From contig CAMZZN010000012.1 of the NCBI GenBank assembly GCA_947345935.1, positions 1 to 55,675 of the forward strand: a DNA stretch of 55,675 nt, in the 5' to 3' direction. This DNA comes from an uncultured Ruminococcus sp. (GTDB lineage Bacteria > Bacillota > Clostridia > Oscillospirales > Ruminococcaceae). Below the pieces are notes generated by a model. It was not told the DNA's origin, made no database searches, and saw only the letters and a program-made list of their open reading frames with translations. A program made the position numbers and the translations under genes. Shown in pieces: positions 16,590 through 25,794 of this stretch (positions within the stretch are counted from its first letter, which is position 1; each line of letters begins with the position of its first letter).

Positions 16590-17412
16590 GTTTTTTGCTT
16601 CGGCAGATGCCGGAGATGATTACAGCACTGCTGCCAAGTCCGATAAGAATGAATGCACCAATAATGCTCATAATTTTAGTTATTGAATTATTTCCGGTCT
16701 GTGGGAGATCAGAATTAGTTGTCGTTGTTGCAGCAGTAGTGGTAGTTGCCGACGTTGTTGTTACAGTTGTAGTAGTGGTGGTGGTAGTTGCCGACGTTGT
16801 TGTTACAGTTGTAGTAGTGGTGGTGGTCGTTGACGACGTTGTTGTCGCAGTTGTGGTAGTGGTAGTAGTTGCCGACGTTGTTGTCACAGTTGTAGTAGTG
16901 GTAGTAGTTGCTGACGTTGTTGTCGTAGTCGTTGTTGCAGTTGTCTTTATCGGTGCTGTTTCAAGTTCAATATTATTTTTCACAAGTTTATTATTATAAA
17001 CATATTTCAGTGATTCGTCTGCTGCGCTTGCTTTGAAAGCAACGGCGTTTCCGGATTTATCAGATACTGTGATATATCCTATATTCAGCGACTCTTCATT
17101 TAAAAATGATTCTGTTCCTGACATATAGATATTAAGACGGCCTGAATCTGCATTGTAACGATATTCTGAAATTTTAACGTTATTATCATCGCTGAATCTG
17201 AAAGATACATCAGCTTCAGACTCTGTTTCGATATTAAGACTTAATTGAAGAGTGTTAATTTCATCCTTATCCTCATTATCGCATATCAGTGTCACATATC
17301 CTGAATCATCAATTTTAACCTGGTTGCCGGTTTCAGCGGCTGCTGTATCTGTCGGGCGGATAACGCATAAAATCAATGCTAAAAATGCGCCTGTTAAAAT
17401 CTGTTTAATCAT
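16579..17412 (-). CDS. LPXTG-anchored surface protein with a Thr-rich stalk
   Basis: A secreted wall protein of 277 residues. The signal peptide is about residues 1-25 (hydrophobic core FLALILCV, ending near TAAAE). A globular domain of about 125 residues, containing NNVKISEYRYN and a DKSGNAVAF segment, is followed by about 70 residues of almost pure Thr with Ser/Ala/Val breaks. The anchor is LPQTGN at residue 236, a hydrophobic helix and the basic tail CRSKKHDE. The globular domain resembles cohesin- or Ig-like beta domains only vaguely, so its ligand is unknown. The ribosome site AAAGGAG lies inside the end of the upstream peptidase gene; the sortase gene overlaps downstream. Confidence 0.85.
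   Translation of the reverse strand: MIKQILTGAFLALILCVIRPTDTAAAETGNQVKIDDSGYVTLICDNEDKDEINTLQLSLNIETESEADVSFRFSDDNNVKISEYRYNADSGRLNIYMSGTESFLNEESLNIGYITVSDKSGNAVAFKASAADESLKYVYNNKLVKNNIELETAPIKTTATTTTTTTSATTTTTTTVTTTSATTTTTTTATTTSSTTTTTTTTVTTTSATTTTTTTTVTTTSATTTTAATTTTNSDLPQTGNNSITKIMSIIGAFILIGLGSSAVIISGICRSKKHDE
16730..16940 (-). repeat. In-frame Thr-codon tandem repeats (stalk)
   Basis: Imperfect repeats of about 39-42 bases built from ACN codons, with recurrent GTAACAACAACGTCGGC-like blocks (on the coding strand), encode TTTSA and TTTVT units. They form the stalk of the LPXTG protein. Such a tract is prone to copy-number change by slippage. Confidence 0.8.
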
Positions 17413-17415
17413 AAT

Positions 17416-20400
17416 TTACTCCTTTGCAGTTTTTTTATTGCTGTCAAGTGTGATAAGCGGGAGTTTTTCCGGTACTGCTTCAAACAGCGAATCGCTGACC
17501 AGTCGCTGTCCTTCGTTTGTGAGAGCATTATTTACTCTGTAAAGTTCAGCACGTACCATTTCAGGATTTCTCATGCTGCTCATCTGATCCGGTTCTATCC
17601 AGTAGATCCATGTACCGTCGGATACGTTTGCAATATTTCCCTCATCCGGAACATCTGCAAGAATGATCTGTTGAGCCTTTATATTATTTTCTTCGTCAGT
17701 ACCGCCTACGATATTACCGTCAGCATCATAAAGCAAAACAACATTGTAAGCCGGATTACCCTTGTATGAACCTGTAAATATGAGAGAGTTCTTTGGAATA
17801 ACATCATCGGAATTTTCTCCATATTTGAAATCCTTGCTCAAAATGCCGATAACTGTCGATGAATCCTTGTCAGTTCTGCGGAAATCAACATTATCTCCTG
17901 TTACTCCAAGAACGTCCAGTTCAGCTATAGAAACGGATTTTCCCTTCTGATCTTTCAGAACAAGTTTCACTGACGATGTGGAATAAGTGCTGATATATTT
18001 GTCGTCATCGTTTGCAAAATAGACGATATCGCTTCCTTTAAACGATCCTTCAGCTGTCATGATCCATTCGTTGTTTTCCATTACATAAATTTCATATGCA
18101 CCAATGTTCTGACCGCCGCCAGATGTGTATTTAAAACCTGTAACGGTAAGCATCTGATTGAAGTCGATAATTATTTCAGCATTTTCATTGTCAATAATCG
18201 GCGCATAAATAGTGCTGCTGTCATTGTCAATCGCCTGTTCTGCCGGATCGTTCTTAGTCTGCTCACAAGGCATTTCATCTGTAGCGTCGCTAATTGTAGA
18301 ATCTGCGGTTAAACCGGAAGTTCTGATATTCCAGTTAGTTTTGTCTATGCTTCCATTGTGCTCGATCTTAACCATTTTAGTTGTATATACAGACGAGCGG
18401 TTAAGATATTTGTCGATAAGCGTTACTTTATAGAACACGGCACGGTTATTCATTGTTGTAACTATATCTGTAAATTCTGAATCTGTGGAGAATCCTACAG
18501 GAATTTCTTCTGTTTTTCCGCCAGATATCGTACAGCGAATAACTTCGTAACCAAGTATATCATTTTCAGGAATATCTGTGGGAGTAAATGTCAATTCAAC
18601 ATGATTTGCTTCATTACCGATATTAACTGAAACATTCTTTACAGCACTGACAGAACAATCTGTACCAAGAACGCTGCCTTTGCCTTCCAGAGAATAGATA
18701 CGTGAATCGTCATTGGCGTAAAAGATCGCACGTGTTTCCTTTTCAAACTGACGGGCATACGCTATCGTTTCTTCGTCCGGAGTTTTTCCCCAGCGTTCAA
18801 AGAATTCAAGTATGTCTTTTTCTGCTGCTGCGCAGGACAGACGCATAAGATTCTGATCTGTATTATTGCCGAGCGTCAGAGCAGTACCTCCGGGCGCAGG
18901 GGCAGATTTAGGATTTCTTGAATAGGTATCGACTCTCGCATAGAACAGATTATTTAACTGTTCAGTATAATCTGAATAAGTCTTGTAATTCAGTCCCTTG
19001 TCGTATGCAAGGTGAAGCTGCCAGTATAAACCAAGCTGAGTTGCTCCGTTCGATGAATTTCCCTTTGTGCCGGATGTTACTTTGCTGAAAATATTGCTGT
19101 ATTTGAATCGCATTCCTGTATTTGTATCCTTCGCCTGAGCCAGCTGTGCATAATAGTTATTGGTGATTTCTGCTACAGAATGAGTGCGCTGGTCAAGACA
19201 GTGACCAATTTCGTGAGCGATTCCCCATCCGAAATAACGACCGCTTATATATTTGCCGTTTTCATCTGAAATGACAGGAACAGAATTCATCATTCCTTTG
19301 GTTTCGTTCCATTCAATACCGATATGATTTCCTGCCGCATACATAAATGCCCCCGAGAACATCCGCTGATAACGAATATTCAGATGACTTTTAGGGATCT
19401 GATTAAGTTCGGATGGTGCGGATGCGTTAAGTCCCTTATGCTGATAGAAGAGATGCATCATATCTTCCATAGCTTTCATAGAATCAAGAATAGTTTTTGC
19501 ACGTTCTTCAGCGCTGCCGCTTCCCGAACCGGCAAGTATCTGATGAGCGGGGAGAGAAAGCATCATTGTGTCAAGCATAATATCGGATGCGCCCAGGATG
19601 CAATTTCTGCTGTCATAGTCATAATCTACATTTTTATTGCCCGAACCGCTGTGGAGTTCGTTGTGAAGCGATTCCATTTCAGCAGTATGTTTTTCAAGCT
19701 TCTTTACAAAAGCAACTGTTCTTTCCATACGTTCATTTTCATCGGTTACTTTGTACAGATCAAGAACGGGAACCTCAGAACCTCCGCTTACACGAACTGA
19801 GTATCTGTCGTTTGGATTGTTTGACTGGTACTGTATATACAGAGCTCCGCCAGATTCAAAGCCTACGTTCATGCCCTTTGAAAGCGTGAATTCATTTGCG
19901 CCTATTTTAAGATTTGCTCCGTCCAGGACAACTCTGTCGGATTCTGTGTGATACTGCGTGATAACAAGACGAAGATTCGTCATTTCGCCGGTTCGTTTTG
20001 TATTGTGTCCTACGTAAACAGTTATTTTATCTCCTGTAGCGGCGGTCACTCCAAGAGGCTGCCATGCGTTTAATCCGGAGAATCCACGTCCGGTATCTTT
20101 TGTTGTGATACCATTGTGTATTTCAACTGCACTGCTGATTTTTTCATCGTTCAGGATCTTTTCCGCAGTTTCAAGTTCACGAAGAAGTGCGTCTTTATTT
20201 GGATTTTCCTCACCGAATTCATCCGGTGTATTAACTTTTTCACGAAGAGCATCAATGTCAGCCTGAGTTACATCATCTTTTAAAACCGTATGCAGATCGT
20301 CGATATATAATGCCATGATCTCGTCTCTCAGATCGTCATATCTATAGAAATAAGCTTCTGAGACGGTAATGAGCCCGTAAGCGGGTCCTGCCAGATAACG

Positions 20401-22653
20401 TGCAAGACCAAATTGGATCTTATTGGCATTTATTGCATATGGAAGTTTGATAACATAATAGATTCTGTTTTCAGCGTCTTTCTGCTGCTGAACAGAAGCG
20501 GCAATAGATGCTGTGTTTCCGTTTTCTTCCCACCATCTTACCTTTACATATGAGAACTGCATTCCGTCGGTGGCAAGCAGAGCTATCGTATCTATTTTAT
20601 ATTCATCATCGAAAGTATAAATAAGTCCATTGTTACCGAGGTTGTTGAAACCACCATCGTCCCATGTGCTTTTTGAATAATAGGAAGCAGCGTTGTTGTC
20701 AACTGTTCCCCATGCGGTGTTAGTCAGGTTTTCATCGGCTTCGCTTTCGATCATCGAACCGCCGTTTCTTGAAGCAGAAACGATATGAGCGTTGCCGGGA
20801 ATTCCATATTCATTACGGTTAATCAGATTATATTTTGGCATTTCGGCAGGATTAAGATCTGTTGTTGATGCCGCACAGTGAAGCGATTCAGGACTTTCGC
20901 CAAATTCATTGACTCCGGTGACATAAATTTCATATTCCACAAGTTCATCCAGATTCTGGATAGTATATTTATTTTCGGTAATGCCGGCAATCTTAGTATA
21001 CTCATCGCTGCTGTTTCTCACTTTGTAGTAAAGATTATACGACAGCGTATCGTCCATATTTTTCCAGCTTACATTGATACCTTTGTAGCATCCAGAGGCC
21101 TTAACGTTATCTGGTTTATCAGGGCGTTTTGTCGGCAGCGGAGTAACCTCAGCCGAATCGCAGAAACCGCTTTTCCATGTTCCGTTTACAGACTGCACGC
21201 TAACTTTGTAAGTAGTATAATTTTTAAGTTCCTTTCCGTTAAAGGAAGCAACATTGACAGAATTTGATACGGAAATAAATGTTTCTGTATTTCCGCCCTG
21301 TTCAATTTTTACTTCATAGCCTGTTACGTTGACACACGGATCCCAGCTGAGAGTGAATTTTTTACTTCCTGCTGATGCGTTAAAGTTTTCGGGAATATCC
21401 AGTTCAGGTTCAGGAATGCGGCTTTCCATTCCGTTTACAAATTCAACTTTGCTGATCTCGGCAAGATTATTATCGTTCTGCATCTCTGTAATAGTCAGGA
21501 CAACTTTTTTAACCGCTATCTGATTTCCAAGATGAACCCTTATATTTCCATTTTCATCAAGCTCTGCATACACGTCGCTTTCTTTAAGAAGAAAATCCAC
21601 GCCGGATTTTACCGGAACTGTAATTGTATGATCTTCGTCGTTTTCAGTGTATGTGATGTCAATAAATCCTTCAGATACAGGATTTTCACTGCTTGTTTCA
21701 AAGGTAATGCCGTCAAGAACAGCAGCATCTCCGCTTTCAGCCATATCGAACGCCAGAGAAACCGGATTTGATTCGGAAATTTCTCCTGAATCCGATGGTG
21801 TAAGAGCAACTTTGCCGCTTCCGTTAATTATTTCTGCCGGATCACCCTCCAGATCAGTTCCCTTACTTGCTTCTGTTTTAATAACAGCCGGTGAAATAAA
21901 TTCTTCAATGTATGCGACAGTATTTCTGTCATCCTTGTAGCTTTTTGTGAAAAACATCAGATCAACCAGATCAGTTGTGCCGTCACGGTTAAGATCGGTC
22001 ATATGATCTTCTGCGCTTTTTATTCCGTCAATAGCGTCTATAATAATATCTTTATCATTGTCGTCAACAGCTCCATCACCGTTGGTGTCTCCTATCATAA
22101 GAACCCCCGGATGCAAACCTCCGTCCGTATAGGAATATCCTCCGCAGAATCCTGTAGTCAGTTTAATTGAATACATTTTCTGGACTACCGATATATTCTG
22201 TGAATAATCAACGAATCCAGGTGCGCTTACTGTAAGGGTGTATTCGCCGTCCGCCAGATTATCAAAGCTGATATTGGTTTCACCGGAATATTCCAAAGCA
22301 ACGGTGTTTTCCTGAGAGTATCCATTGCTGCTGGTCAGCGTTACAGTAAATTCAACACTGTTGTCGATAAATAAAGCTGATCCTATCGAAACATCTACCC
22401 TGCCTGCATAAGAGGGGGGGATGTCATTTTCCTGTTCGCTACCGATAATATTTTCCTGTATATCGGCTGATACTTCCGGCAGTTCGTCATCACTGCTTTC
22501 TGTGATAACAGCAGTCTGACTGCTGTTTGATTCACCGATATCAGAAAGAGCTGCTTCAGCGCCTATTGCGCACGGAAAACTGCATACCATAGATAACGCC
22601 AACAAGAAAGCTATTCTTTTTTTCAAGCTGCGTCTTCTCATCATATCTTTCAT
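17416..22653 (-). CDS. Very large secreted M60-type metallopeptidase with dockerin, FnIII and discoidin-like domains
   Basis: ATG 22653 is used because AAAGGA lies about ten bases upstream and a signal peptide follows directly (core IAFLLALSMVCSF). The protein is then 1745 residues. Reading along: a small beta domain; a type I dockerin at about 184-245 (GDTNGDGAVDDND and DLNRDGTTDLVD); a cohesin/CBM-like region; two fibronectin III domains (about 415-605); a discoidin-like region (about 618-760); the M60/enhancin-type unit (about 850-1290) with zinc site HEIGH at 1147-1151 and downstream Glu 1162 in VAEITNN; an FnIII-like part; and a second discoidin-like domain (about 1465-1585). M60 enzymes cleave glycoproteins such as mucins; the substrate here is unknown. 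First gene of the operon behind the c-di-GMP riboswitch. Confidence 0.85.
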   Translation of the reverse strand: MKDMMRRRSLKKRIAFLLALSMVCSFPCAIGAEAALSDIGESNSSQTAVITESSDDELPEVSADIQENIIGSEQENDIPPSYAGRVDVSIGSALFIDNSVEFTVTLTSSNGYSQENTVALEYSGETNISFDNLADGEYTLTVSAPGFVDYSQNISVVQKMYSIKLTTGFCGGYSYTDGGLHPGVLMIGDTNGDGAVDDNDKDIIIDAIDGIKSAEDHMTDLNRDGTTDLVDLMFFTKSYKDDRNTVAYIEEFISPAVIKTEASKGTDLEGDPAEIINGSGKVALTPSDSGEISESNPVSLAFDMAESGDAAVLDGITFETSSENPVSEGFIDITYTENDEDHTITVPVKSGVDFLLKESDVYAELDENGNIRVHLGNQIAVKKVVLTITEMQNDNNLAEISKVEFVNGMESRIPEPELDIPENFNASAGSKKFTLSWDPCVNVTGYEVKIEQGGNTETFISVSNSVNVASFNGKELKNYTTYKVSVQSVNGTWKSGFCDSAEVTPLPTKRPDKPDNVKASGCYKGINVSWKNMDDTLSYNLYYKVRNSSDEYTKIAGITENKYTIQNLDELVEYEIYVTGVNEFGESPESLHCAASTTDLNPAEMPKYNLINRNEYGIPGNAHIVSASRNGGSMIESEADENLTNTAWGTVDNNAASYYSKSTWDDGGFNNLGNNGLIYTFDDEYKIDTIALLATDGMQFSYVKVRWWEENGNTASIAASVQQQKDAENRIYYVIKLPYAINANKIQFGLARYLAGPAYGLITVSEAYFYRYDDLRDEIMALYIDDLHTVLKDDVTQADIDALREKVNTPDEFGEENPNKDALLRELETAEKILNDEKISSAVEIHNGITTKDTGRGFSGLNAWQPLGVTAATGDKITVYVGHNTKRTGEMTNLRLVITQYHTESDRVVLDGANLKIGANEFTLSKGMNVGFESGGALYIQYQSNNPNDRYSVRVSGGSEVPVLDLYKVTDENERMERTVAFVKKLEKHTAEMESLHNELHSGSGNKNVDYDYDSRNCILGASDIMLDTMMLSLPAHQILAGSGSGSAEERAKTILDSMKAMEDMMHLFYQHKGLNASAPSELNQIPKSHLNIRYQRMFSGAFMYAAGNHIGIEWNETKGMMNSVPVISDENGKYISGRYFGWGIAHEIGHCLDQRTHSVAEITNNYYAQLAQAKDTNTGMRFKYSNIFSKVTSGTKGNSSNGATQLGLYWQLHLAYDKGLNYKTYSDYTEQLNNLFYARVDTYSRNPKSAPAPGGTALTLGNNTDQNLMRLSCAAAEKDILEFFERWGKTPDEETIAYARQFEKETRAIFYANDDSRIYSLEGKGSVLGTDCSVSAVKNVSVNIGNEANHVELTFTPTDIPENDILGYEVIRCTISGGKTEEIPVGFSTDSEFTDIVTTMNNRAVFYKVTLIDKYLNRSSVYTTKMVKIEHNGSIDKTNWNIRTSGLTADSTISDATDEMPCEQTKNDPAEQAIDNDSSTIYAPIIDNENAEIIIDFNQMLTVTGFKYTSGGGQNIGAYEIYVMENNEWIMTAEGSFKGSDIVYFANDDDKYISTYSTSSVKLVLKDQKGKSVSIAELDVLGVTGDNVDFRRTDKDSSTVIGILSKDFKYGENSDDVIPKNSLIFTGSYKGNPAYNVVLLYDADGNIVGGTDEENNIKAQQIILADVPDEGNIANVSDGTWIYWIEPDQMSSMRNPEMVRAELYRVNNALTNEGQRLVSDSLFEAVPEKLPLITLDSNKKTAKE

Positions 22654-22731
22654 AATGATTGATCCTTTCTGAATCCGGCAACTTATTACGTTAAGAGCTG
22701 TTTGTACGTCTCTTATTGAAAAAAATTCTAT

Positions 22732-22770
22732 AAAAGAAAACAACTGTCATCTTACAAAAAGACACAGCTG
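22732..22770 (-). terminator. Terminator-like hairpin downstream of the c-di-GMP aptamer
   Basis: On the minus strand CAGCTGTGTC pairs with GATGACAGTTG (10 pairs, one bulge, loop TTTTTGTAA), followed by TTTTCTTTT. It lies about 28 bases past the aptamer and about 80 bases before the peptidase start. It is a good candidate for the expression platform of the riboswitch; whether ligand favours or prevents it cannot be told by eye. Confidence 0.55.
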
Positions 22771-22796
22771 CGCACAAAAAGTGATCGTTTAAACAA

Positions 22797-22880
22797 TCAT
22801 CTGCAACTGGCTGTCATACTGTTTCCAGGTTAGACCCTCAAGCTTTGCGTCCTTACTTTTCAATAAGTTTGCCAAATATT
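22797..22880 (-). promoter_or_regulatory. Cyclic-di-GMP-I (GEMM) riboswitch aptamer
   Basis: The minus strand shows the conserved blocks of GEMM-I in order. GGCAAAC is followed by a 6-bp hairpin with a GAAA tetraloop (CTTATT-GAAA-AGTAAG). Then come GACGCAAAGC, GGGTCTAA and the clostridial-type 3' block ATGACAGCCAGTTGC. The GAAA loop and its docking arm, and the GACGCAAAGC core that binds c-di-GMP, are intact. A perfect promoter lies upstream and a terminator-like hairpin downstream, ahead of the M60 peptidase/LPXTG/sortase genes. Seen directly; ligand identity follows from the Rfam-type consensus. Confidence 0.9.
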
Positions 22881-22929
22881 AATTTGTATACAAGCGAACA
22901 TTCATGACACTCTCTTGTATCTGTAAATT

Positions 22930-22958
22930 ATTATAAACTGTTTTTATTACTATGTCAA
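22930..22958 (-). promoter_or_regulatory. Consensus promoter of the riboswitch/peptidase operon
   Basis: On the minus strand TTGACA (22953-22958) and TATAAT (22930-22935) are both perfect and 17 bases apart. Transcription would start near 22923, about 45 bases before the aptamer core. Confidence 0.88.
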
Positions 22959-23064
22959 TACATATTCTGACATTTTTCTGTTTTAAATAAATATTCGAGT
23001 TGGAATTTGGCGATAATTGTGCGAAATTAACTATAAAATTTTATGATTAATTAAAAAAAAACTA

Positions 23065-23093
23065 TTGAAAAGTAAAGAAAAAAATAGTATAAT
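23065..23093 (+). promoter_or_regulatory. Promoter of the hybrid histidine kinase
   Basis: TTGAAA at 23065-23070 and TATAAT at 23088-23093 with a 17-base spacer. The start point near 23100 rules out the upstream in-frame codon at 23065 as translation start. Confidence 0.8.
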
Positions 23094-23124
23094 AAATAAT
23101 AACTACATTATAAGGAGTAATTTA

Positions 23125-25659
23125 ATGAAAAATAAATTATCAGCAGTAAAAAAATTAATTGTTATTATTATTGTTTTTTTGTTTCTTATTATTTTTGTAA
23201 ACAGAATTTTTGTATATATGAACAAATATACTAAAAGTCTTAATGAAAAGGCAGTCAGGGATATCAGTACGACGTATCTTTCAGGTTTGACAATGGAGAC
23301 AATTAATCATTCAAAATCATATTTTTCCGGAAGATATGATATACTCAATCAGGTAATAGAAAAGTCCCTGGAGATAAATGATAAGAATGTCATAGATCAG
23401 GAGCTTTCGTCCGGAGTTTTATCGGTTGTGTTACTTAAAGAAAACGGTGAAAGAGAAGTTATACGTGGCGATGAGAGCATACATCCTTTGGATGAAGAAG
23501 CTTTTGAAAAATATCGTATTGAAAAAATTAATAAAAATATTCTGTCAGTTGACAAGGATGGCAAAAAAACAATTGAAATGGTGTTTTTCCGTGATTTTGA
23601 GCTTGAAGGAGAAAAGTATACCGGACTTATTTGTGGAATATCTCCTGAAACGCTAAATACGGTATTTAATCTGTCTTATGATAATGATAGTATGGTATAC
23701 TCGTTTATAATAAGACGAAAAGACGGTAGTTTTGTAGTTCGGAATGAAGGCGCTGAAAGAAATACTTATTTTGATAGAGTAAGAGCGTTGTACGAAGAAT
23801 ATGAAGGCAACGATCCGGAGGAGTACATTACCGAACTTCAGAATGCAATGCTCGAAGGTGAAACTTACAGTTCGTTTTTTTATATAGATAAAAAAGCAAA
23901 AGGGCTATTTGCACGCCCGCTTTACTATTCAGACTGGTATCTGATAACTTTTATAGAATATGAAGAAATGGAAAAAATACTTGAAAAAAACAATAACGAA
24001 AGACAAGATTTGTTTAATTACACTTTCATGCTCCTTGTTGCCGTATTTGCTGTTGCATTTATCGTATATGCAGTTTTTTCATACAGACAGTTGAAAAAGC
24101 AGCAGGAACTTAAACGAAATGCTGAAAAAGCGAATAAATCAAAAAGCGAATTTTTGTCCAATATGAGCCATGATATACGAACCCCGATGAATGTTATTGT
24201 CGGCATGACCGATATAGCTCTTTCAAATATTGACGATAAGGCAAGGACGGAAAACTGCCTTAATAAAATAGCAAAATCAAGCAGACATCTTTTGTCACTT
24301 ATCAACGATGTTCTGGATATGTCTAAAATTGAGAGCGGCAAAATGACGCTTTCCGATGCCCAGATCTCCCTGCGTGAAACAATGGAGAATATTGTAGCCA
24401 TTGCTCAGCCAAGCCTGAGAAGCAAAATGCAGCAATTCGATATATACATCCAGAATATTATTTCCGAAAACGTTTTCTGCGATAGTCTGCGTCTTAATCA
24501 GGTACTTCTGAATCTTGTTTCAAATGCGGTAAAATATACTCATGATGGCGGAATTATTTCAGTTTCGCTTTCACAAGAAAAATCTCCAAAGGGTGACAAG
24601 TATGTCAGAACGCATTTTTATGTCAAGGATAATGGAATTGGTATGACAGAAGAATTCACGAAGGTGATGTTTAATGACTTCGTTCGTGAAGATAAGGAGC
24701 GTGTACGAAAAGAAGAGGGAACAGGTCTTGGATTATCAATAACAAAGCATATCATTGACGCTATGGAAGGAACTATAGAAGTAAGCAGCAAGCTCAAAGA
24801 GGGCAGTGAATTTCATGTTATACTTGATTTTGAAAGAGGTCTGCTTGAAAACGAAAAGATGGATCTTAACGGTATCAGGGTACTTGTTGTGGACGACGAT
24901 GTTGAACTGTGTGAAAGTACGGTCAATTCTTTGATGGAGATTGGTACGTCAGCGGAATACGTAACAAACGGTATAGACGCAATTGAGAAATTCATTTCTG
25001 ATCCGATTGGCTTTGACGTTATACTCATTGACTGGCATATGGAAGCTATGGACGGTATCGAAACTACCAAAAAGCTTCGTGAATATACAGGAAAAAATAT
25101 ACCGATAATCCTTATTTCTGCTTACGACTGGAGCGATATTGAAGAAAAGGCAAAGCAGGCAGGAATAAATGGATTCATTTCAAAACCGCTGTTTAAATCC
25201 ACTCTTTTCCATGGTATAAATCGTCACATCAACCGTGAAAATTCTCACGATAAACCGGAAGAAAGCACAGTTCAATTCTGCGGCGAAAAAATTCTGCTTG
25301 CAGAGGATAATGAACTTAACAGTGAGATTGCCATTGCTATTCTGACAGAAGCCGGTCTTGAAGTAGAATGGGCTGAAAATGGACAGATTTGTACGGATAT
25401 GTTTAAAAATTCGGAGGAGAATTATTATAAGGCGATTCTTATGGATATACGTATGCCTGTTATGAATGGTTACGAAGCCGCCAAAGTAATACGCAGAATG
25501 GACAGGAAAGATTCTGATATTCCGATAATTGCAATGACTGCCGACGCTTTTGCAGAGGATGTTGCAAAGGCAAAGGCTGCAGGCATGAACGGACACGTAT
25601 CAAAACCACTGGACGTCAATTCACTGTTTTATATACTGAAAAGAGAATTGAAAAAATAA
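23125..25659 (+). CDS. Hybrid sensor histidine kinase with two receiver domains
   Basis: A membrane sensor of 844 residues from ATG 23125 (AAGGAG seven bases upstream). Its first helix is about residues 9-28. An extracellular Cache/PAS-like domain of about 270 residues follows, then a second helix (FMLLVAVFAVAFIVYAVF) just before the kinase. The H-box is NMSHDIRTPMN with H349; the ATP-binding part has DNGIGMTEE and GTGLGLSI. Two receiver domains follow with acceptor D636 (LIDWHMEAMDG) and D774 (LMDIRMPVMNG). No HPt, DNA-binding or GGDEF domain is present, so the output partner is elsewhere. It is divergent from the c-di-GMP-controlled operon, but no functional link is shown. Confidence 0.9.
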   Translation: MKNKLSAVKKLIVIIIVFLFLIIFVNRIFVYMNKYTKSLNEKAVRDISTTYLSGLTMETINHSKSYFSGRYDILNQVIEKSLEINDKNVIDQELSSGVLSVVLLKENGEREVIRGDESIHPLDEEAFEKYRIEKINKNILSVDKDGKKTIEMVFFRDFELEGEKYTGLICGISPETLNTVFNLSYDNDSMVYSFIIRRKDGSFVVRNEGAERNTYFDRVRALYEEYEGNDPEEYITELQNAMLEGETYSSFFYIDKKAKGLFARPLYYSDWYLITFIEYEEMEKILEKNNNERQDLFNYTFMLLVAVFAVAFIVYAVFSYRQLKKQQELKRNAEKANKSKSEFLSNMSHDIRTPMNVIVGMTDIALSNIDDKARTENCLNKIAKSSRHLLSLINDVLDMSKIESGKMTLSDAQISLRETMENIVAIAQPSLRSKMQQFDIYIQNIISENVFCDSLRLNQVLLNLVSNAVKYTHDGGIISVSLSQEKSPKGDKYVRTHFYVKDNGIGMTEEFTKVMFNDFVREDKERVRKEEGTGLGLSITKHIIDAMEGTIEVSSKLKEGSEFHVILDFERGLLENEKMDLNGIRVLVVDDDVELCESTVNSLMEIGTSAEYVTNGIDAIEKFISDPIGFDVILIDWHMEAMDGIETTKKLREYTGKNIPIILISAYDWSDIEEKAKQAGINGFISKPLFKSTLFHGINRHINRENSHDKPEESTVQFCGEKILLAEDNELNSEIAIAILTEAGLEVEWAENGQICTDMFKNSEENYYKAILMDIRMPVMNGYEAAKVIRRMDRKDSDIPIIAMTADAFAEDVAKAKAAGMNGHVSKPLDVNSLFYILKRELKK

Positions 25660-25698
25660 CGGCCGTGATTCACCTATAACTATTTTCATGAATATAAT

Positions 25699-25770
25699 AG
25701 AGCGTGTTTACTGTTTATACTTTATACCTGATAGTTTGCATCAGCGGCAAGTATATCATAAACACGCTCT
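25699..25770. repeat. Long nested inverted repeat
   Basis: Perfect 12-base outer arms (AGAGCGTGTTTA and its complement) enclose inner arms TATACTT/AAGTATA and a 5-bp CTGAT/ATCAG hairpin. Together they form a 72-base imperfect stem-loop. TGATTTT follows on the + strand, so it may terminate the kinase transcript, but it is unusually long for that. A miniature inverted-repeat element is the alternative. Confidence 0.6.
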
Positions 25771-25794
25771 GATTTTAAGTACGAGGTGATAAAA

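Larger units (their letters stand above)
22654..23124. other. Divergent regulatory intergenic region
   Basis: This 471-base gap holds, from left to right, the peptidase ribosome site, the terminator-like hairpin, the c-di-GMP aptamer, the leftward promoter, an AT-rich stretch with no recognised element (about 22960-23060), and the rightward promoter of the histidine kinase. I see no gene in it. Confidence 0.8.

Noticed and set aside
16730-16940. CRISPR-like or satellite array
   Set aside because: The repeats are contiguous Thr codons in frame within a surface-protein gene, with no spacers.
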